Under the pieces are notes generated by a model. It was not told where the DNA came from, did no database searches, and saw only the letters and a list, made by a program, of their open reading frames with translations. Position numbers and translations under genes: made by a program. DNA of 64,000 nucleotides from an uncultured Lacticaseibacillus sp. (GTDB lineage Bacteria > Bacillota > Bacilli > Lactobacillales > Lactobacillaceae): assembly GCA_934370925.1 (NCBI GenBank), contig CAKRNG010000001.1:1-64000 (forward strand), written 5' to 3'. Positions 34,943 to 43,067 of this stretch are shown here, in pieces. The first letter of the stretch is position 1. Every line of letters starts with the position of its first letter.

Positions 34943-35821
34943 CTACCTAATCTGGTTACGCTGAAATAGCTTGAAATACTGGTTTTCTGTTGCTTGATGC
35001 GTTAAAACAACATCCAATACTGGCGTTTTAGTGTGTTCATAATCACGCTTAATCTGCGTAATTTCAGTGGGCGTTGCATTTAACGCCACCTTGTTTGGTG
35101 TTAGCACGTGATCTATATTTGTCTGCCACTTAGATTGGGTCAGAACAGTTGCTGCGTTAGCCATTATCACTACATAGCCACGTTCATCATCCTGCGATGC
35201 TGGTACTAATTGGCCATTATGTAGAAAAACGACATGATGGGTTAATCGATCAATTTCATCTAAATTATGTGAAGAAAATAGAATCGTCGTTCCTTGGTTG
35301 CCAAGTTCCCGTAGTGTTTCTCGAAGCATAACAATTGCTTTCGGATCCAGTCCATTTAAAGGTTCATCCAGCAACAATAATTTAGGATTCGGTAAAATCG
35401 CCATTGCGAATAGTAGTAATTGTTTCATTCCCATCGAATATGCTTTGACGGGCTTTGACAGGTAATTACCAATCCCAACACGATCAATTACCTCGTTAAC
35501 TCGTTCAGCTTTAATGTGATAACTCTCCACAATAAGCTGAATGTGGCTTTTCCCCGTCATTTCAGGATAAAGCACCGAGCTGTCCTGCATAAACGTCATT
35601 TCTTCGTAAACATGTTCATCCGTATTCACCAAGTCATTAATGATGACTTTACCCTGGTCGCGTGTTTCAACATTAGCAATAATATTTAGCAGCGTGCTTT
35701 TTCCCGTTCCGTTGGGTGCAACCAATGCAATTGTCTGTGGTTTCGTCACCTGCCAATTAATATGATTCAATACCACACGTTGCCGGTACTTCTTACAGAT
35801 ATCCTTCAATTCTAGAATCAT
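34943..35821 (-). CDS. ABC transporter ATPase (exporter/ABC-2 type)
   Basis: The 292-residue ATPase has Walker A APNGTGKST near 35, signature YSMGMKQ near 128, Walker B LLLLDEPLNGLDP and switch SSHNLDEID. The signature lacks the usual LSGG, reading YSMG, as in many ABC-2 exporter ATPases of the CcmA/bacitracin type. A 75-residue C-terminal extension is present. Its ATG overlaps the stop of the WxLIP-like gene (ATGA), so the surface protein and the exporter are co-translated. Confidence 0.88.
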   Translation of the reverse strand: MILELKDICKKYRQRVVLNHINWQVTKPQTIALVAPNGTGKSTLLNIIANVETRDQGKVIINDLVNTDEHVYEEMTFMQDSSVLYPEMTGKSHIQLIVESYHIKAERVNEVIDRVGIGNYLSKPVKAYSMGMKQLLLFAMAILPNPKLLLLDEPLNGLDPKAIVMLRETLRELGNQGTTILFSSHNLDEIDRLTHHVVFLHNGQLVPASQDDERGYVVIMANAATVLTQSKWQTNIDHVLTPNKVALNATPTEITQIKRDYEHTKTPVLDVVLTHQATENQYFKLFQRNQIR

Positions 35822-36834
35822 TTTGTCATCCTCCGCCTTCTACCGTGCAGCTCGTATCCGATTCCCACTAGAATTATCACAATTGGCCCGATAACGGCGG
35901 CACTCACAAATAATCGTTGTAACCATTGTGTTTGCCGTGTTACTTGCCTGCTCTCTTTTCCTGCTGGCAACTGGCTCACGGTTGTGCGTAATGTCTTTAC
36001 TCGATTATTATTCACCTGCAAATCCACGTGATAATCACCAGCCTGCATCTCAACATACGGAACGAAGAAATTAAAGTAACTGTATGGTGCGACTTCTATC
36101 TTCCGCAACGTTCGCTTCGCAATTTTACTTCCGGTAGATTCCCCCTGAACGACCGCGCTTATCGATTGTCGACGATAGGTTGCACCAGTTGGGTTCTCAA
36201 CGCGTACAATAAAACCCCTGCGACCGTCATAATCCGTTGCTGTAAAACTCGCAAATTTCAGTTTCGCTTTTTCAATTCGTGATGCCTTGTTACGAACAGC
36301 TAGCGTAAATATTTCAAATTGGCCATCAGACGTGGCGAGCGGATCTGTCGCAGACGCATCAACTTCGATTTGATAAATCTGCTTACCCTTAATTTGTTCA
36401 TCTGGTACTTTCATCACAATATCAACACGTCTTGTTTTTCCCGCCTTTAACGTAAAATCAGTATCATTTGGTTCAAGCATAAAAACATCCGTTGCATCTT
36501 TTGCCCCCGCAAGCAGACGATTGGTCGGTACTCCTGGTGCTTCGTCAATCTGCCCATCATCTGTCGTCTGTTGATTATTAGCGGTTACCTGAATACGCGC
36601 CGTTGCGCTCCCCACTGGATTAGTTATTTGCAGTTGTAGGTGATGAATCGTTCCTGGCTCGAACACAACATTTCGGCCAACTTTTTTCCCCCTTTCATCC
36701 AGCAAATGATTTTCAGGTGCCAAAATCACGTCGTCCGCTCTAGCCACTACACTTGGAAAAAATATAAGTTGTAATCCTAGAAATCCTAAAATTAATAACT
36801 TTGCTGACAAACGCCGTTGCGTCCATACGTGCAT
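35818..36834 (-). CDS. WxL-interacting protein-like surface protein (DUF916/DUF3324)
   Basis: The 338-residue protein has a signal peptide (about 10-33, ending VVARA), an outer region and a single C-terminal membrane helix (about 310-328) followed by a basic tail. The first domain (about 35-175, with FEPGTIHHLQLQITNP) fits DUF916, the peptidoglycan-binding part. The second (about 190-295, with NFFVPYVEMQAGDYHVDL) fits DUF3324. Such WxLIP proteins normally lie next to WxL-domain proteins, but none is here. Instead it heads an ABC exporter operon. Confidence 0.85.
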   Translation of the reverse strand: MHVWTQRRLSAKLLILGFLGLQLIFFPSVVARADDVILAPENHLLDERGKKVGRNVVFEPGTIHHLQLQITNPVGSATARIQVTANNQQTTDDGQIDEAPGVPTNRLLAGAKDATDVFMLEPNDTDFTLKAGKTRRVDIVMKVPDEQIKGKQIYQIEVDASATDPLATSDGQFEIFTLAVRNKASRIEKAKLKFASFTATDYDGRRGFIVRVENPTGATYRRQSISAVVQGESTGSKIAKRTLRKIEVAPYSYFNFFVPYVEMQAGDYHVDLQVNNNRVKTLRTTVSQLPAGKESRQVTRQTQWLQRLFVSAAVIGPIVIILVGIGYELHGRRRRMTK

Positions 36835-36924
36835 AATGTCACCACCGCCCTCGAATGTATTTTTACATTAACAAATTGTTATCATCAATATCACTGCCGT
36901 CATCATACCACTGCACATATCCAT

Positions 36925-36991
36925 GCGAAAGCTTATTTGTTTCCTTGCATTATTTAAAGACAATCTGATATCGTTAAATAAGGGCTTTCGC
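36925..36991. promoter_or_regulatory. Inverted repeat in the divergent promoter region
   Basis: GCGAAAGCTTATTT (36925-36938) is complementary to AAATAA-CTTTCGC (36976-36991), apart from two extra G. It encloses TTGCAT, a possible -35 of the rightward peptide gene. It may be an operator for both directions. Confidence 0.5.
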
Positions 36992-37032
36992 AAACGCTGT
37001 CACTCTTGTTATGCAACGAAAGAAGTTCCAAC

Positions 37033-37209
37033 ATGAAATTTCAAAAAATTATCTACGCTTCATTCTGCGCAATGGCTCTTGCTGGTCCCCTTGCTCCAGG
37101 TATGACAACCCTTGTAGCAACAAATGACCAATCAAGTACAGAAACAGTTACAGAGAACTCAAGCTCATCACTTTTGGTGGCTGATAATTCTGACGAAGAT
37201 TTACCTTAG
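37033..37209 (+). CDS. Small secreted peptide with an in-frame TAG
   Basis: The 58-residue product begins with a signal peptide (MKFQKIIYASFCAMALAGPL) and continues with a Ser/Thr/Glu-rich stretch ending DNSDEDLP. The TAG at 37207 interrupts a frame that otherwise runs to 37275 and would add TSYVKIDGVNYIVTVGVLIE. The extension looks protein-like, so the stop is probably a mutation, unless suppressed. The ribosome site (GAAAGAAG) is moderate. It is divergent from the WxLIP-ABC operon and may once have encoded its substrate; that is inference. Confidence 0.55.
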   Translation: MKFQKIIYASFCAMALAGPLAPGMTTLVATNDQSSTETVTENSSSSLLVADNSDEDLP

Positions 37210-37264
37210 ACAAGTTACGTAAAAATTGACGGTGTGAACTACATAGTAACTGTAGGTGTTTTGA

Positions 37265-37630
37265 TTGAACGTTAAGAATAGTGTTTTGACATTTTTTAAA
37301 AAGATTTTTGCGATCATATTGCGTGCTCACAAATTCCCATGGTTTGTTTTCACAGCAAGTTTCGATATCCTAATATTTAGATTTCTTTGGTCTCCGTTTG
37401 TTAAGGATTTCTTCTGGGGAGGAATTCTTGCTGTATGTAGCACCCTGGTACTTTTGTTTATCATAAACAAAAAAAGTAACTGGTGGAACTGGTATTATGT
37501 ACAGTTACTTTTTTCATGCACAAATTTCTTCGCGATTACTAGGGGCTGTTTTAAAATTCGCCGAATATTAGCGGTTCTAACATTTAGCACTACTATCCGT
37601 TCAAGCCTCGTCTCAAACATCCATCATTGA
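37265..37630 (+). CDS. Small membrane protein, possibly immunity-like, end uncertain
   Basis: A TTG start at 37265 overlaps the read-through end of the preceding frame and follows GTAGGTG. The first 95 residues form three hydrophobic segments (near 27-40, 48-62 and 72-92) with Trp/Phe-rich character. From about residue 96 the frame enters KIRRILAVLTFSTTI, which looks like the signal peptide of a separate gene, so the true C-terminus is unclear. Composition is AT-rich. Function unknown; position beside a small secreted peptide suggests, but does not prove, an immunity role. Confidence 0.45.
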   Translation: MNVKNSVLTFFKKIFAIILRAHKFPWFVFTASFDILIFRFLWSPFVKDFFWGGILAVCSTLVLLFIINKKSNWWNWYYVQLLFSCTNFFAITRGCFKIRRILAVLTFSTTIRSSLVSNIHH

Positions 37631-37886
37631 GGAAACTGGAACACCTACGATTGGTTATAAAAGCGCAATTATTCGGTGGCGCTTCAAGAACGTTGACGGA
37701 AAGACGTACAAACGTCAATATAATTACAGTACAGAAAAATGGTTAGGAAAATGGGTTGAGGCTGCGCCAGAAGACGGTTTGGCCCCGGTATACAAGGTAG
37801 GCCCGGTGGAAATCCCGAACTTAGGATTTCTACCGGGCCTGCCTTGTATGTTAGGGGGCAGTCTTCTGGCGCGCGACTGGATGTAA
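37545..37886 (+). pseudogene. Frameshifted small secreted protein gene ending in a repeat
   Basis: A signal-peptide-like KIRRILAVLTFSTTI in one frame continues after a shift near 37585 as LLSVQASSQTSIIEE, then RWRFKNVDGKTYKRQYNYST and EKWLGKWV. The latter is a pattern common in small secreted proteins of lactic acid bacteria. From 37758 the frame runs through family A repeat copy 5 for about 43 codons to a stop at 37886. No start codon with a ribosome site is visible. The rest of the 37210-38006 stretch holds the preceding frame, this remnant and the repeat. Confidence 0.6.
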
Positions 37887-37917
37887 TGTTCGTGTGCCTT
37901 GAACTTATGGCGCACCC
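37758..37917 (+). repeat. Family A palindromic repeat, copy 5
   Basis: This is a full copy, nearly identical to the A part at 41941. It covers GAGGCTGCGCCAGAAGACGG, the CCCGGTGGAAATCC/GGATTTCTACCGGG hairpin, CAGTCTTCTGGCGCGCGAC, and the tail TGGATGTAATG to GGCGCACCC. Confidence 0.92.
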
Positions 37918-37935
37918 ACCTCAAAGATATATTAA

Positions 37936-37980
37936 AAAAAGGGGTCATGCTGATTCAATCAACCAGCATGACCCTTTTCA
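37936..37980 (-). terminator. Terminator after tsaD
   Basis: GGGTCATGCTG pairs with CAGCATGACCC; on the minus strand it is followed by CTTTTTTT. Confidence 0.88.
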
Positions 37981-38006
37981 TCGTTTATTACATATCGGTT
38001 ATAAAT

Positions 38007-39029
38007 CTACGCCCGCTCAAAATTCAAGTTCGGTACCGCGTTCAGCGTTTCATCCGCGAACACATTCTTGCCCCGCAAAATGTGGGCAGCCGCCCCGACC
38101 ATTGCGGCGTTGTCTCCACAGAGGCGCAGTGGTGGCACGATGAGTTCAATTTCTGGCATTTCTACGGCGAGGCGTTCCTCAAGTGCATGGCGCAGGCCTT
38201 GATTAGCAGCCACACCACCCGCAACGACAAGCTGCTTGACGGGGTGCTGGCGCAACGCCGTCATCGTCTTATCAACGAGCACTTCGACCACGGCCGCCTG
38301 GAAACTCGTGGCGAGATCTTCCTGGCTCAACGTTTCGTGCAACTGGTTGGCGTGGTGAACCGTGTTAATGAATGCCGACTTGAGCCCACTAAAGCTGAAG
38401 TCCAGGTCATCACTGTTGTCCATTGCCCGTGGAAAGTGGAACGTATCTTCTCCCAAGTGCGCAAGCCGGTCGATTTCCTTGCCGGCTGGGTACGTGATGC
38501 CGAGCACGCGCCCGATTTTATCATAGGCCTCGCCCGCCGCATCATCGCGGGTTTCCCCGATAATCGTAAACTCAGCGGGTCCCGTCAGCAGCACCAATTC
38601 CGTATGCCCACCCGAAACCATCAGGGCCAGCAACGGATACTGCAGCTTGGAAACAAACGCGGCGGCATAAATGTGCCCCGCCATGTGGTTGACAGGAATG
38701 AGGGGCAGATGGTGCGCGTACGCAATCGTCTTCGCCGCCGTCACGCCAATGAGTAGTGAGCCCACGAGTCCCGGTCCATACGTCACCGCGACGGCATCGA
38801 TGTCACTGTACGTGATTCCGGCTTCCGTCAGTGCGTCATCAATAATGATGGTGATTTGTTCAACGTGGTGCCGGCTCGCAACCTCGGGAACCACGCCCCC
38901 GAAGCGTTTGTGGCTGTTAATCTGAGTCGCAATAATGTTACTCATGATGGTATCCCCGTTCTTAATCACCGCAACGGAGGTCTCATCACAACTGGATTCG
39001 AATGCCAAAATAATTTCGTCTTGAGACAC
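38007..39029 (-). CDS. tsaD: tRNA threonylcarbamoyladenosine transferase TsaD
   Basis: TsaD, working with TsaB and TsaE, attaches threonylcarbamoyl to A37 of ANN-decoding tRNAs. The 340-residue ASKHA-fold protein has the metal-binding VNHMAGH near 110, [12 protein letters not shown] at the start, MVSGGHTEL near 140 and [14 protein letters not shown] near 265. The start is GTG at 39029, with GAGGTAAAG upstream. It is the last gene of tsaB-rimI-tsaD and ends at a strong terminator. Confidence 0.96.
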   Translation of the reverse strand: MSQDEIILAFESSCDETSVAVIKNGDTIMSNIIATQINSHKRFGGVVPEVASRHHVEQITIIIDDALTEAGITYSDIDAVAVTYGPGLVGSLLIGVTAAKTIAYAHHLPLIPVNHMAGHIYAAAFVSKLQYPLLALMVSGGHTELVLLTGPAEFTIIGETRDDAAGEAYDKIGRVLGITYPAGKEIDRLAHLGEDTFHFPRAMDNSDDLDFSFSGLKSAFINTVHHANQLHETLSQEDLATSFQAAVVEVLVDKTMTALRQHPVKQLVVAGGVAANQGLRHALEERLAVEMPEIELIVPPLRLCGDNAAMVGAAAHILRGKNVFADETLNAVPNLNFERA

Positions 39030-39075
39030 AACTTTACCTCACTATCTAAACAAACCGAACATTTTCATCACGCGT

Positions 39076-39642
39076 TTAATGCGCATCTTCATCTGCTAAC
39101 TGCCCGTCGAGTCGCAACAACATGTCGAGCGCATCCGCCCGTTCCCGCGTGTAATAATTCCGCCGCACCCGACCATCCGTAAAGCCTAGCTCGCGGTACA
39201 GCGCCTGCGCGTGAACATTGTCGAGTCGCACCTCTAAGGACACGGCATTCATTCCCAGCGTGCGGGACCAATCAATCATCATCTTCATCAAGGTACGTCC
39301 AATCCCACGACGCTGGTACTGCGAACTCACCGCGATGTTCGTAATGTGCGATTCAGTCCGCTTGAACGAAATGCCGATGAACGCCACCAACTGCGCCGCA
39401 TCCGGCAACGTTAACGCAAAATACTGCGACGTCGCCGTTTTCTGCAACTCATACAGAAACGCCATGCGGTCCCATGGCAGGTATCCGTAAACATCCTGCT
39501 CCAACGCTAGCGCCGCATCCACATCACTTGCCTGCATTCGACGCAAAGTAAAATCCGTCCCGTCAACGTGCAACACCTGATGTGGAAATGACGCACGAAT
39601 CGTTTCTCTGCGCGTACGCCACTCGTTAAACCTTTTCCACAT
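39076..39642 (-). CDS. rimI: Ribosomal protein S18-alanine N-acetyltransferase
   Basis: The 188-residue GNAT enzyme has the acetyl-CoA site NIAVSSQYQRRGIGRTLM near 100 and NVHAQALYRELGF near 140, then YYTRERADALDM, a RimI feature. It is expected to acetylate the N-terminal alanine of S18; the placement between tsaB and tsaD is the usual one. An N-terminal 30-residue extension precedes the fold. The ATG at 39642 overlaps the tsaB end by 17 bases. Confidence 0.9.
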   Translation of the reverse strand: MWKRFNEWRTRRETIRASFPHQVLHVDGTDFTLRRMQASDVDAALALEQDVYGYLPWDRMAFLYELQKTATSQYFALTLPDAAQLVAFIGISFKRTESHITNIAVSSQYQRRGIGRTLMKMMIDWSRTLGMNAVSLEVRLDNVHAQALYRELGFTDGRVRRNYYTRERADALDMLLRLDGQLADEDAH

Positions 39643-40345
39643 AGTGACTCCGGTCTGTACCATCATGATTCTTCAGCCAGTTCGTCTCGGCTTCGGTCAG
39701 GCGCAGATAGTTGGGAACAAATGCATCCACATCGGCGGCCGGCAATGACTGACCAAGTTCGGCAACACGAGTGGCACGGGGCAAATCGTCTACGGCATCC
39801 GTGAAGCGTGCCTGACTTCCCAGCTGTGCACGAATTTGTTCCCGCATCGCCGGCGTTGTGCCCACAAATACGGCTGGCTGGTTGAGTGCAGCTACTTCCG
39901 CCACAATCTGTGTCACGCTGGTGTGCCGATCAAGCAACACATTCACGAGTTCGTGGTTATCCCACTGGTAAATACCCGTGAAGACATTCTCGCGCCGCGC
40001 ATCCATCATGGGCACAATCAACCCTGCTTCGCGCCGAACGTTGGCGGCCAAGACAGCGAGGCTGGAGACGCCCACGAGTTCAATGTTCATGGTGTAGGCA
40101 AACGTTTTGGCCGTTGTCACACCAATGCGCAATCCGGTATAGCTACCAGGGCCAGCCGCAACAACGACCCGGTCGATTTCTTCTGGCTGAAGTCCGCTGA
40201 GTGAAATCAAGTTATCGATGGTCGGCAACAGCTGTTCACTGTGCGTTTTCATTCTGTTTAACGTCGTTTCTGCAAGAGGGGTGCCGTCTTGAACGACAGC
40301 CACGCTCATGGCCTTGTTGGACGTATCCAGTGCCAAAATATTCAT
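39626..40345 (-). CDS. tsaB: tRNA threonylcarbamoyladenosine complex dimerisation protein TsaB
   Basis: The 239-residue partner of TsaD begins ILALDTSNKAMSVAVV and has VAAGPGSYTGLRIGVTTAK near 63, both family hallmarks. It lacks the metal-binding histidines of TsaD and serves as scaffold. It is the first gene of the three-gene unit. The ATG follows GGAGGAAG. The large D-E-C composite repeat starts 60 bp upstream. Confidence 0.94.
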   Translation of the reverse strand: MNILALDTSNKAMSVAVVQDGTPLAETTLNRMKTHSEQLLPTIDNLISLSGLQPEEIDRVVVAAGPGSYTGLRIGVTTAKTFAYTMNIELVGVSSLAVLAANVRREAGLIVPMMDARRENVFTGIYQWDNHELVNVLLDRHTSVTQIVAEVAALNQPAVFVGTTPAMREQIRAQLGSQARFTDAVDDLPRATRVAELGQSLPAADVDAFVPNYLRLTEAETNWLKNHDGTDRSHYVEKV

Positions 40346-40404
40346 CGATTCTTCCTCCCAATTCTGTTCTCCAGTTTACCACAGATACGCCTTGGTGTGG
40401 TAAG

Positions 40405-41151
40405 GCTGAGACGTGCCGGTGCGCACTGGTGGTCTCCATTGTGGGCTTATGGGGGCCGGAACGTGGTGTGGTACAGGCCGGTGCGCACAGGCGATCTCCG
40501 TTACGGGCTTATGAGGGCCGGAACGTGGTGTGGCCGGCACTAACGATGTCCAGAGTTCTAGGCGGTAAACCGCTAAGAACTTCTGGCTCCATCCGCTCCG
40601 CGTATTCCGCCTAGATGGGAAGCCTCGGCTCGCTGCGCTCCCGCGAGTCTTCCCATCTGCCAGTTCGACCAAAAGCCGGTCGAACTTCCACCACTTGGCC
40701 CTCAACGCCCACTGCGATGTCCATCGTTCTAGGCAATAAATTGCTAAGAACGATTGGCTCCACTACGACCACCAGTGCGCACCTACATAGATATATTGGA
40801 TAAGTTAATCCCCCTCTTTATTTAGGAAAAACCTTTTCAGACAGGACATTCGCGGCTGCGCGCGAATGTCTTATCGAGGATAGATTTGCTCACTAAAGTT
40901 TGATTTACTAACACTGAACGACCGAGCCTCAATGTTACCAATCAGCAAACGGATGCAACGCAAGGAGCGACAGCGACGTTGCGTCAATATCTTTTCATTC
41001 AAACATAAAGACGATTAGCGGAATGGGCTTCCTGGCAGGCTCAAAGCGAGGTGGAATAACTTCAGCTGGGTTTTGGCTGAAGTTATGGAACCGTGCCCCA
41101 CCACTGGAGACACGTCAAAACCGGAGCCGAACTTTTCTCCACAACCGCCGC
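40405..41151 (+). repeat. Large composite repeat D-E-C, left inverted arm
   Basis: D (40405-40790) holds hairpins GTTCT-a-GGCGGT..., TTCGACC/GGTCGAA and a GGGAAG...CTTCCC stem. E (40827-41010) holds GACATTCGCG/CGCGAATGTC and GACGCAACG-type stems. C (41026-41151) has the tip stem ATAACTTCAGC/GCTGAAGTTAT. The same modules in reverse order lie at 49959-50780. No genes lie between tsaB and the folT leader (40346-41215). Short frames inside are by-products. Confidence 0.85.
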
Positions 41152-41215
41152 CCCCAAAAAACACGAACGTTAACTGCAAAGAAGGATAGATTATCAATCT
41201 ATACCCGAATAACTA

Positions 41216-41244
41216 TTGAGACATGTCGCAAAACGTGGTACGCT
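41216..41244 (+). promoter_or_regulatory. Promoter of folT
   Basis: TTGAGA at 41216-41221 and TACGCT at 41239-41244 are separated by 17 bp, 31 bases before the riboswitch. Confidence 0.6.
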
Positions 41245-41274
41245 TTATCAGTAAGTATGACACTTACAAAAAAC

Positions 41275-41372
41275 AAGGAGTAGGACTCAGCGCGTTAAGT
41301 GCCAGTGGAACGGGATGTGAACACTGGACGAAGTTGCTTGCAACGCGGTGCTGAGACCGCATTCGCCTGAAT
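41275..41372 (+). promoter_or_regulatory. Tetrahydrofolate (THF) riboswitch
   Basis: The conserved THF aptamer pieces appear in order: GCGCGTTAAGTG (41290-41301), GGGATGTG (41312-41319), GACGAAGTTGC, CGCGGTGCTGAGACCGC. ACTCAGC pairs with GCTGAGA. Downstream, CGCC/GGGCG and TCTCC/GGGAGA hairpins overlap the ribosome site GGGAGA, so control is probably at translation. This class senses reduced folate and typically controls folT. Confidence 0.92.
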
Positions 41373-41400
41373 AGGGCGTCTCCAAAAGGGAGATGGCAAC

Positions 41401-41928
41401 ATGCAAATAGTTAGTTTCGTGAGCCCCAAACTCACCACGCGTAATTTGGTGTACCTCGCTATGTTGATGGCGATGCAATTGGTTCTCGGTCGGTTGTCGA
41501 TTGGGAATGATTGGATCAAAATTAGCCCAGCATTTATTGCGACGGTGATTATGGGGTATTATTTTGGCCCGTGGTTGGCCGCACTTGTGGGAATGTTGAA
41601 TGATCAGCTCGCCTTTTTGCTCTGGGGGACAGGCGCCAATTTTCTTGGCTTCACCCTTTCAGCAGCAGCTGGCGCGTTCATTTACGGGATGTTCTTGTAC
41701 AACAAAGAAATCAAGGTTTGGCGCGTCTTTCTCGCATCTTTCTTGGTTATTCTAGTTGTTAACATCGGAATGGATACACTGTGGCTCGTCATGATGGGAA
41801 TGAATTTTAACGTCATCATCTGGCCCCGTGTCCTGAAGAACTTGATCGTTTTTCCCATTCAAGCAGGCCTCGCCACCTCGATCCTTCGAGCGGTTGTCAG
41901 AGTTCGCCCACATTTGACTAATAATTAA
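41401..41928 (+). CDS. folT: Folate ECF transporter S component FolT
   Basis: This membrane protein of 175 residues and six helices binds folate for an energy-coupling-factor transporter whose shared A, A' and T subunits lie elsewhere. The family pattern includes LTTRNLVYLAMLMAMQLVLG at the first helix, ISPAFIATVIMGYYFGP near 40, and a conserved PRVLKNLIVFPIQ near 145. The THF riboswitch in front makes the assignment firm. GGGAGA lies 7-8 bases before the ATG. An A/B composite repeat follows. Confidence 0.93.
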   Translation: MQIVSFVSPKLTTRNLVYLAMLMAMQLVLGRLSIGNDWIKISPAFIATVIMGYYFGPWLAALVGMLNDQLAFLLWGTGANFLGFTLSAAAGAFIYGMFLYNKEIKVWRVFLASFLVILVVNIGMDTLWLVMMGMNFNVIIWPRVLKNLIVFPIQAGLATSILRAVVRVRPHLTNN

Positions 41929-41940
41929 CTTGATGCAACA

Positions 41941-42224
41941 GAGGCTGCGCCAGAAGACGGTTTGGCCCCGGTATACAAGGTAGGCCCGGTGGAAATCCCG
42001 AACTTAGGATTTCTACCGGGCCTGCCTTGTATGTTAGGGGACAGTCTTCTGGCGCGCGACGAATCACAGGCGAAGTGCCTCGGTCAGAAGTTGAGCATTA
42101 ACATAGAATTGATGGAGGCGGTGCATTTCCGCCGCAATCAATTCTGGGTTAAGCGCAGACTTCTGGGGCACGTAGCTCGACTAGGATGTAACGTTCGTGT
42201 GCCTTGGACTTATGGCGCACCCAC
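41941..42224 (+). repeat. Composite repeat: family B inserted in a full family A
   Basis: A runs 41941-42059 and 42183-42224. B (42060-42182) splits it between GCGCGAC and TGGATGTAACG, leaving GAC on the left and CGAC at the right junction. The B tip stem is GAATTGAT/ATCAATTC. The same junctions occur at 13367-13565, so the composite itself was copied. Confidence 0.9.
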
Positions 42225-42263
42225 TGTTTTTTTCATGCCGTGCGTCACAATCTATCTGTGTAC

Positions 42264-42312
42264 TTAAAAAGGCACCAGAAATCCCGAACTTGGATTTCTG
42301 GTGCCTTTTTAC
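42264..42312. terminator. Bidirectional terminator between folT and thioesterase genes
   Basis: AAAAAGGCACCAGAAATC pairs with GATTTCTGGTGCCTTTTT. The loop and inner stem (GAAATCCCGAACTT...ATTTC) copy the tip of the A repeat. Confidence 0.9.
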
Positions 42313-42325
42313 GTCATATTACGAT

Positions 42326-43054
42326 TTACCGCCAAGTCATCGTGGCGACGGCGTTCACGGTGTCCCCCACACAAACTTGGTGCGTCGTGGTGATGGTACC
42401 GTCATTTTCCTCGATGCGATACTGAGATTGTAGCTCCATCCCCGGTTCCACTTCGCGTTCGTACTTAATGTTTACGTTCAGCAACTGGTGCGCCTTCATC
42501 CAATCATAACCGAGCGCGTCCTGCATCCAGTCGAAGTAGTGCACATTATTCACGTGGTGGTTCGTGTCGATGTCGAAGTAACGGACGCGGTACCGCTGTT
42601 CCCCCTCAGCCGCCTCAAAGCGTGGTAGCCGTGGCAGCCTTTTAACCTTCGTGCTCTTCTTGGCGCCAAAGTCCTCCACAATTTCATCAATCACGGGCAC
42701 AATCTTGCGTGTCACTAGGTCCAGCATTACCCATGTACTGTGAATTACGACCAGTTCGTTGCCATCTGCGTCCTCCACCCCGTAATCGCGGTAGCAAAGT
42801 AGCCGGTTGTACGCCGTGGCTTCCGTCCAAATCGTCACCGTTTCTTCCGCACGCGGCATCCGCGTCACGTCGATTTGGGACTGCGTGATGACCCAGCCAA
42901 TGTTATGCTGTTTCACCAACGCCATCTGACTAGCGCGACCGGACAGTTGGCGTTCTGAAATTTGCTGGGTGAGGTTGACCAAATTTGCCAGACTCAGGGT
43001 GTTGTTTTCCGTAACCATGAAGAAAGGCACGGTGATTTTTTCTGAATAGCGCAT
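42326..43054 (-). CDS. Acyl-ACP thioesterase
   Basis: This cytoplasmic double-hotdog enzyme of 242 residues releases fatty acids from acyl carrier protein. It belongs to the Acyl-ACP_TE family, with QISERQLSGRASQMALVKQH near 31, VITQSQIDVTRMPRA near 55 and FDIDTNHHVNNVHYFDWMQD near 160, which carries the catalytic Asn/His region. GGGAGG stands 7 bases before the ATG. A long hairpin immediately precedes this ribosome site. It is the last gene of the dnaX-rsmI direction. Confidence 0.92.
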   Translation of the reverse strand: MRYSEKITVPFFMVTENNTLSLANLVNLTQQISERQLSGRASQMALVKQHNIGWVITQSQIDVTRMPRAEETVTIWTEATAYNRLLCYRDYGVEDADGNELVVIHSTWVMLDLVTRKIVPVIDEIVEDFGAKKSTKVKRLPRLPRFEAAEGEQRYRVRYFDIDTNHHVNNVHYFDWMQDALGYDWMKAHQLLNVNIKYEREVEPGMELQSQYRIEENDGTITTTHQVCVGDTVNAVATMTWR

Positions 43055-43067
43055 GATTTCCTCCCGT

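Noticed and set aside
40376..40705. Frames inside the D module (and the matching one at 50538-50771)
   Set aside because: They repeat because the DNA repeats, they cross hairpins, and they lack ribosome sites. Treated as part of the repeat.
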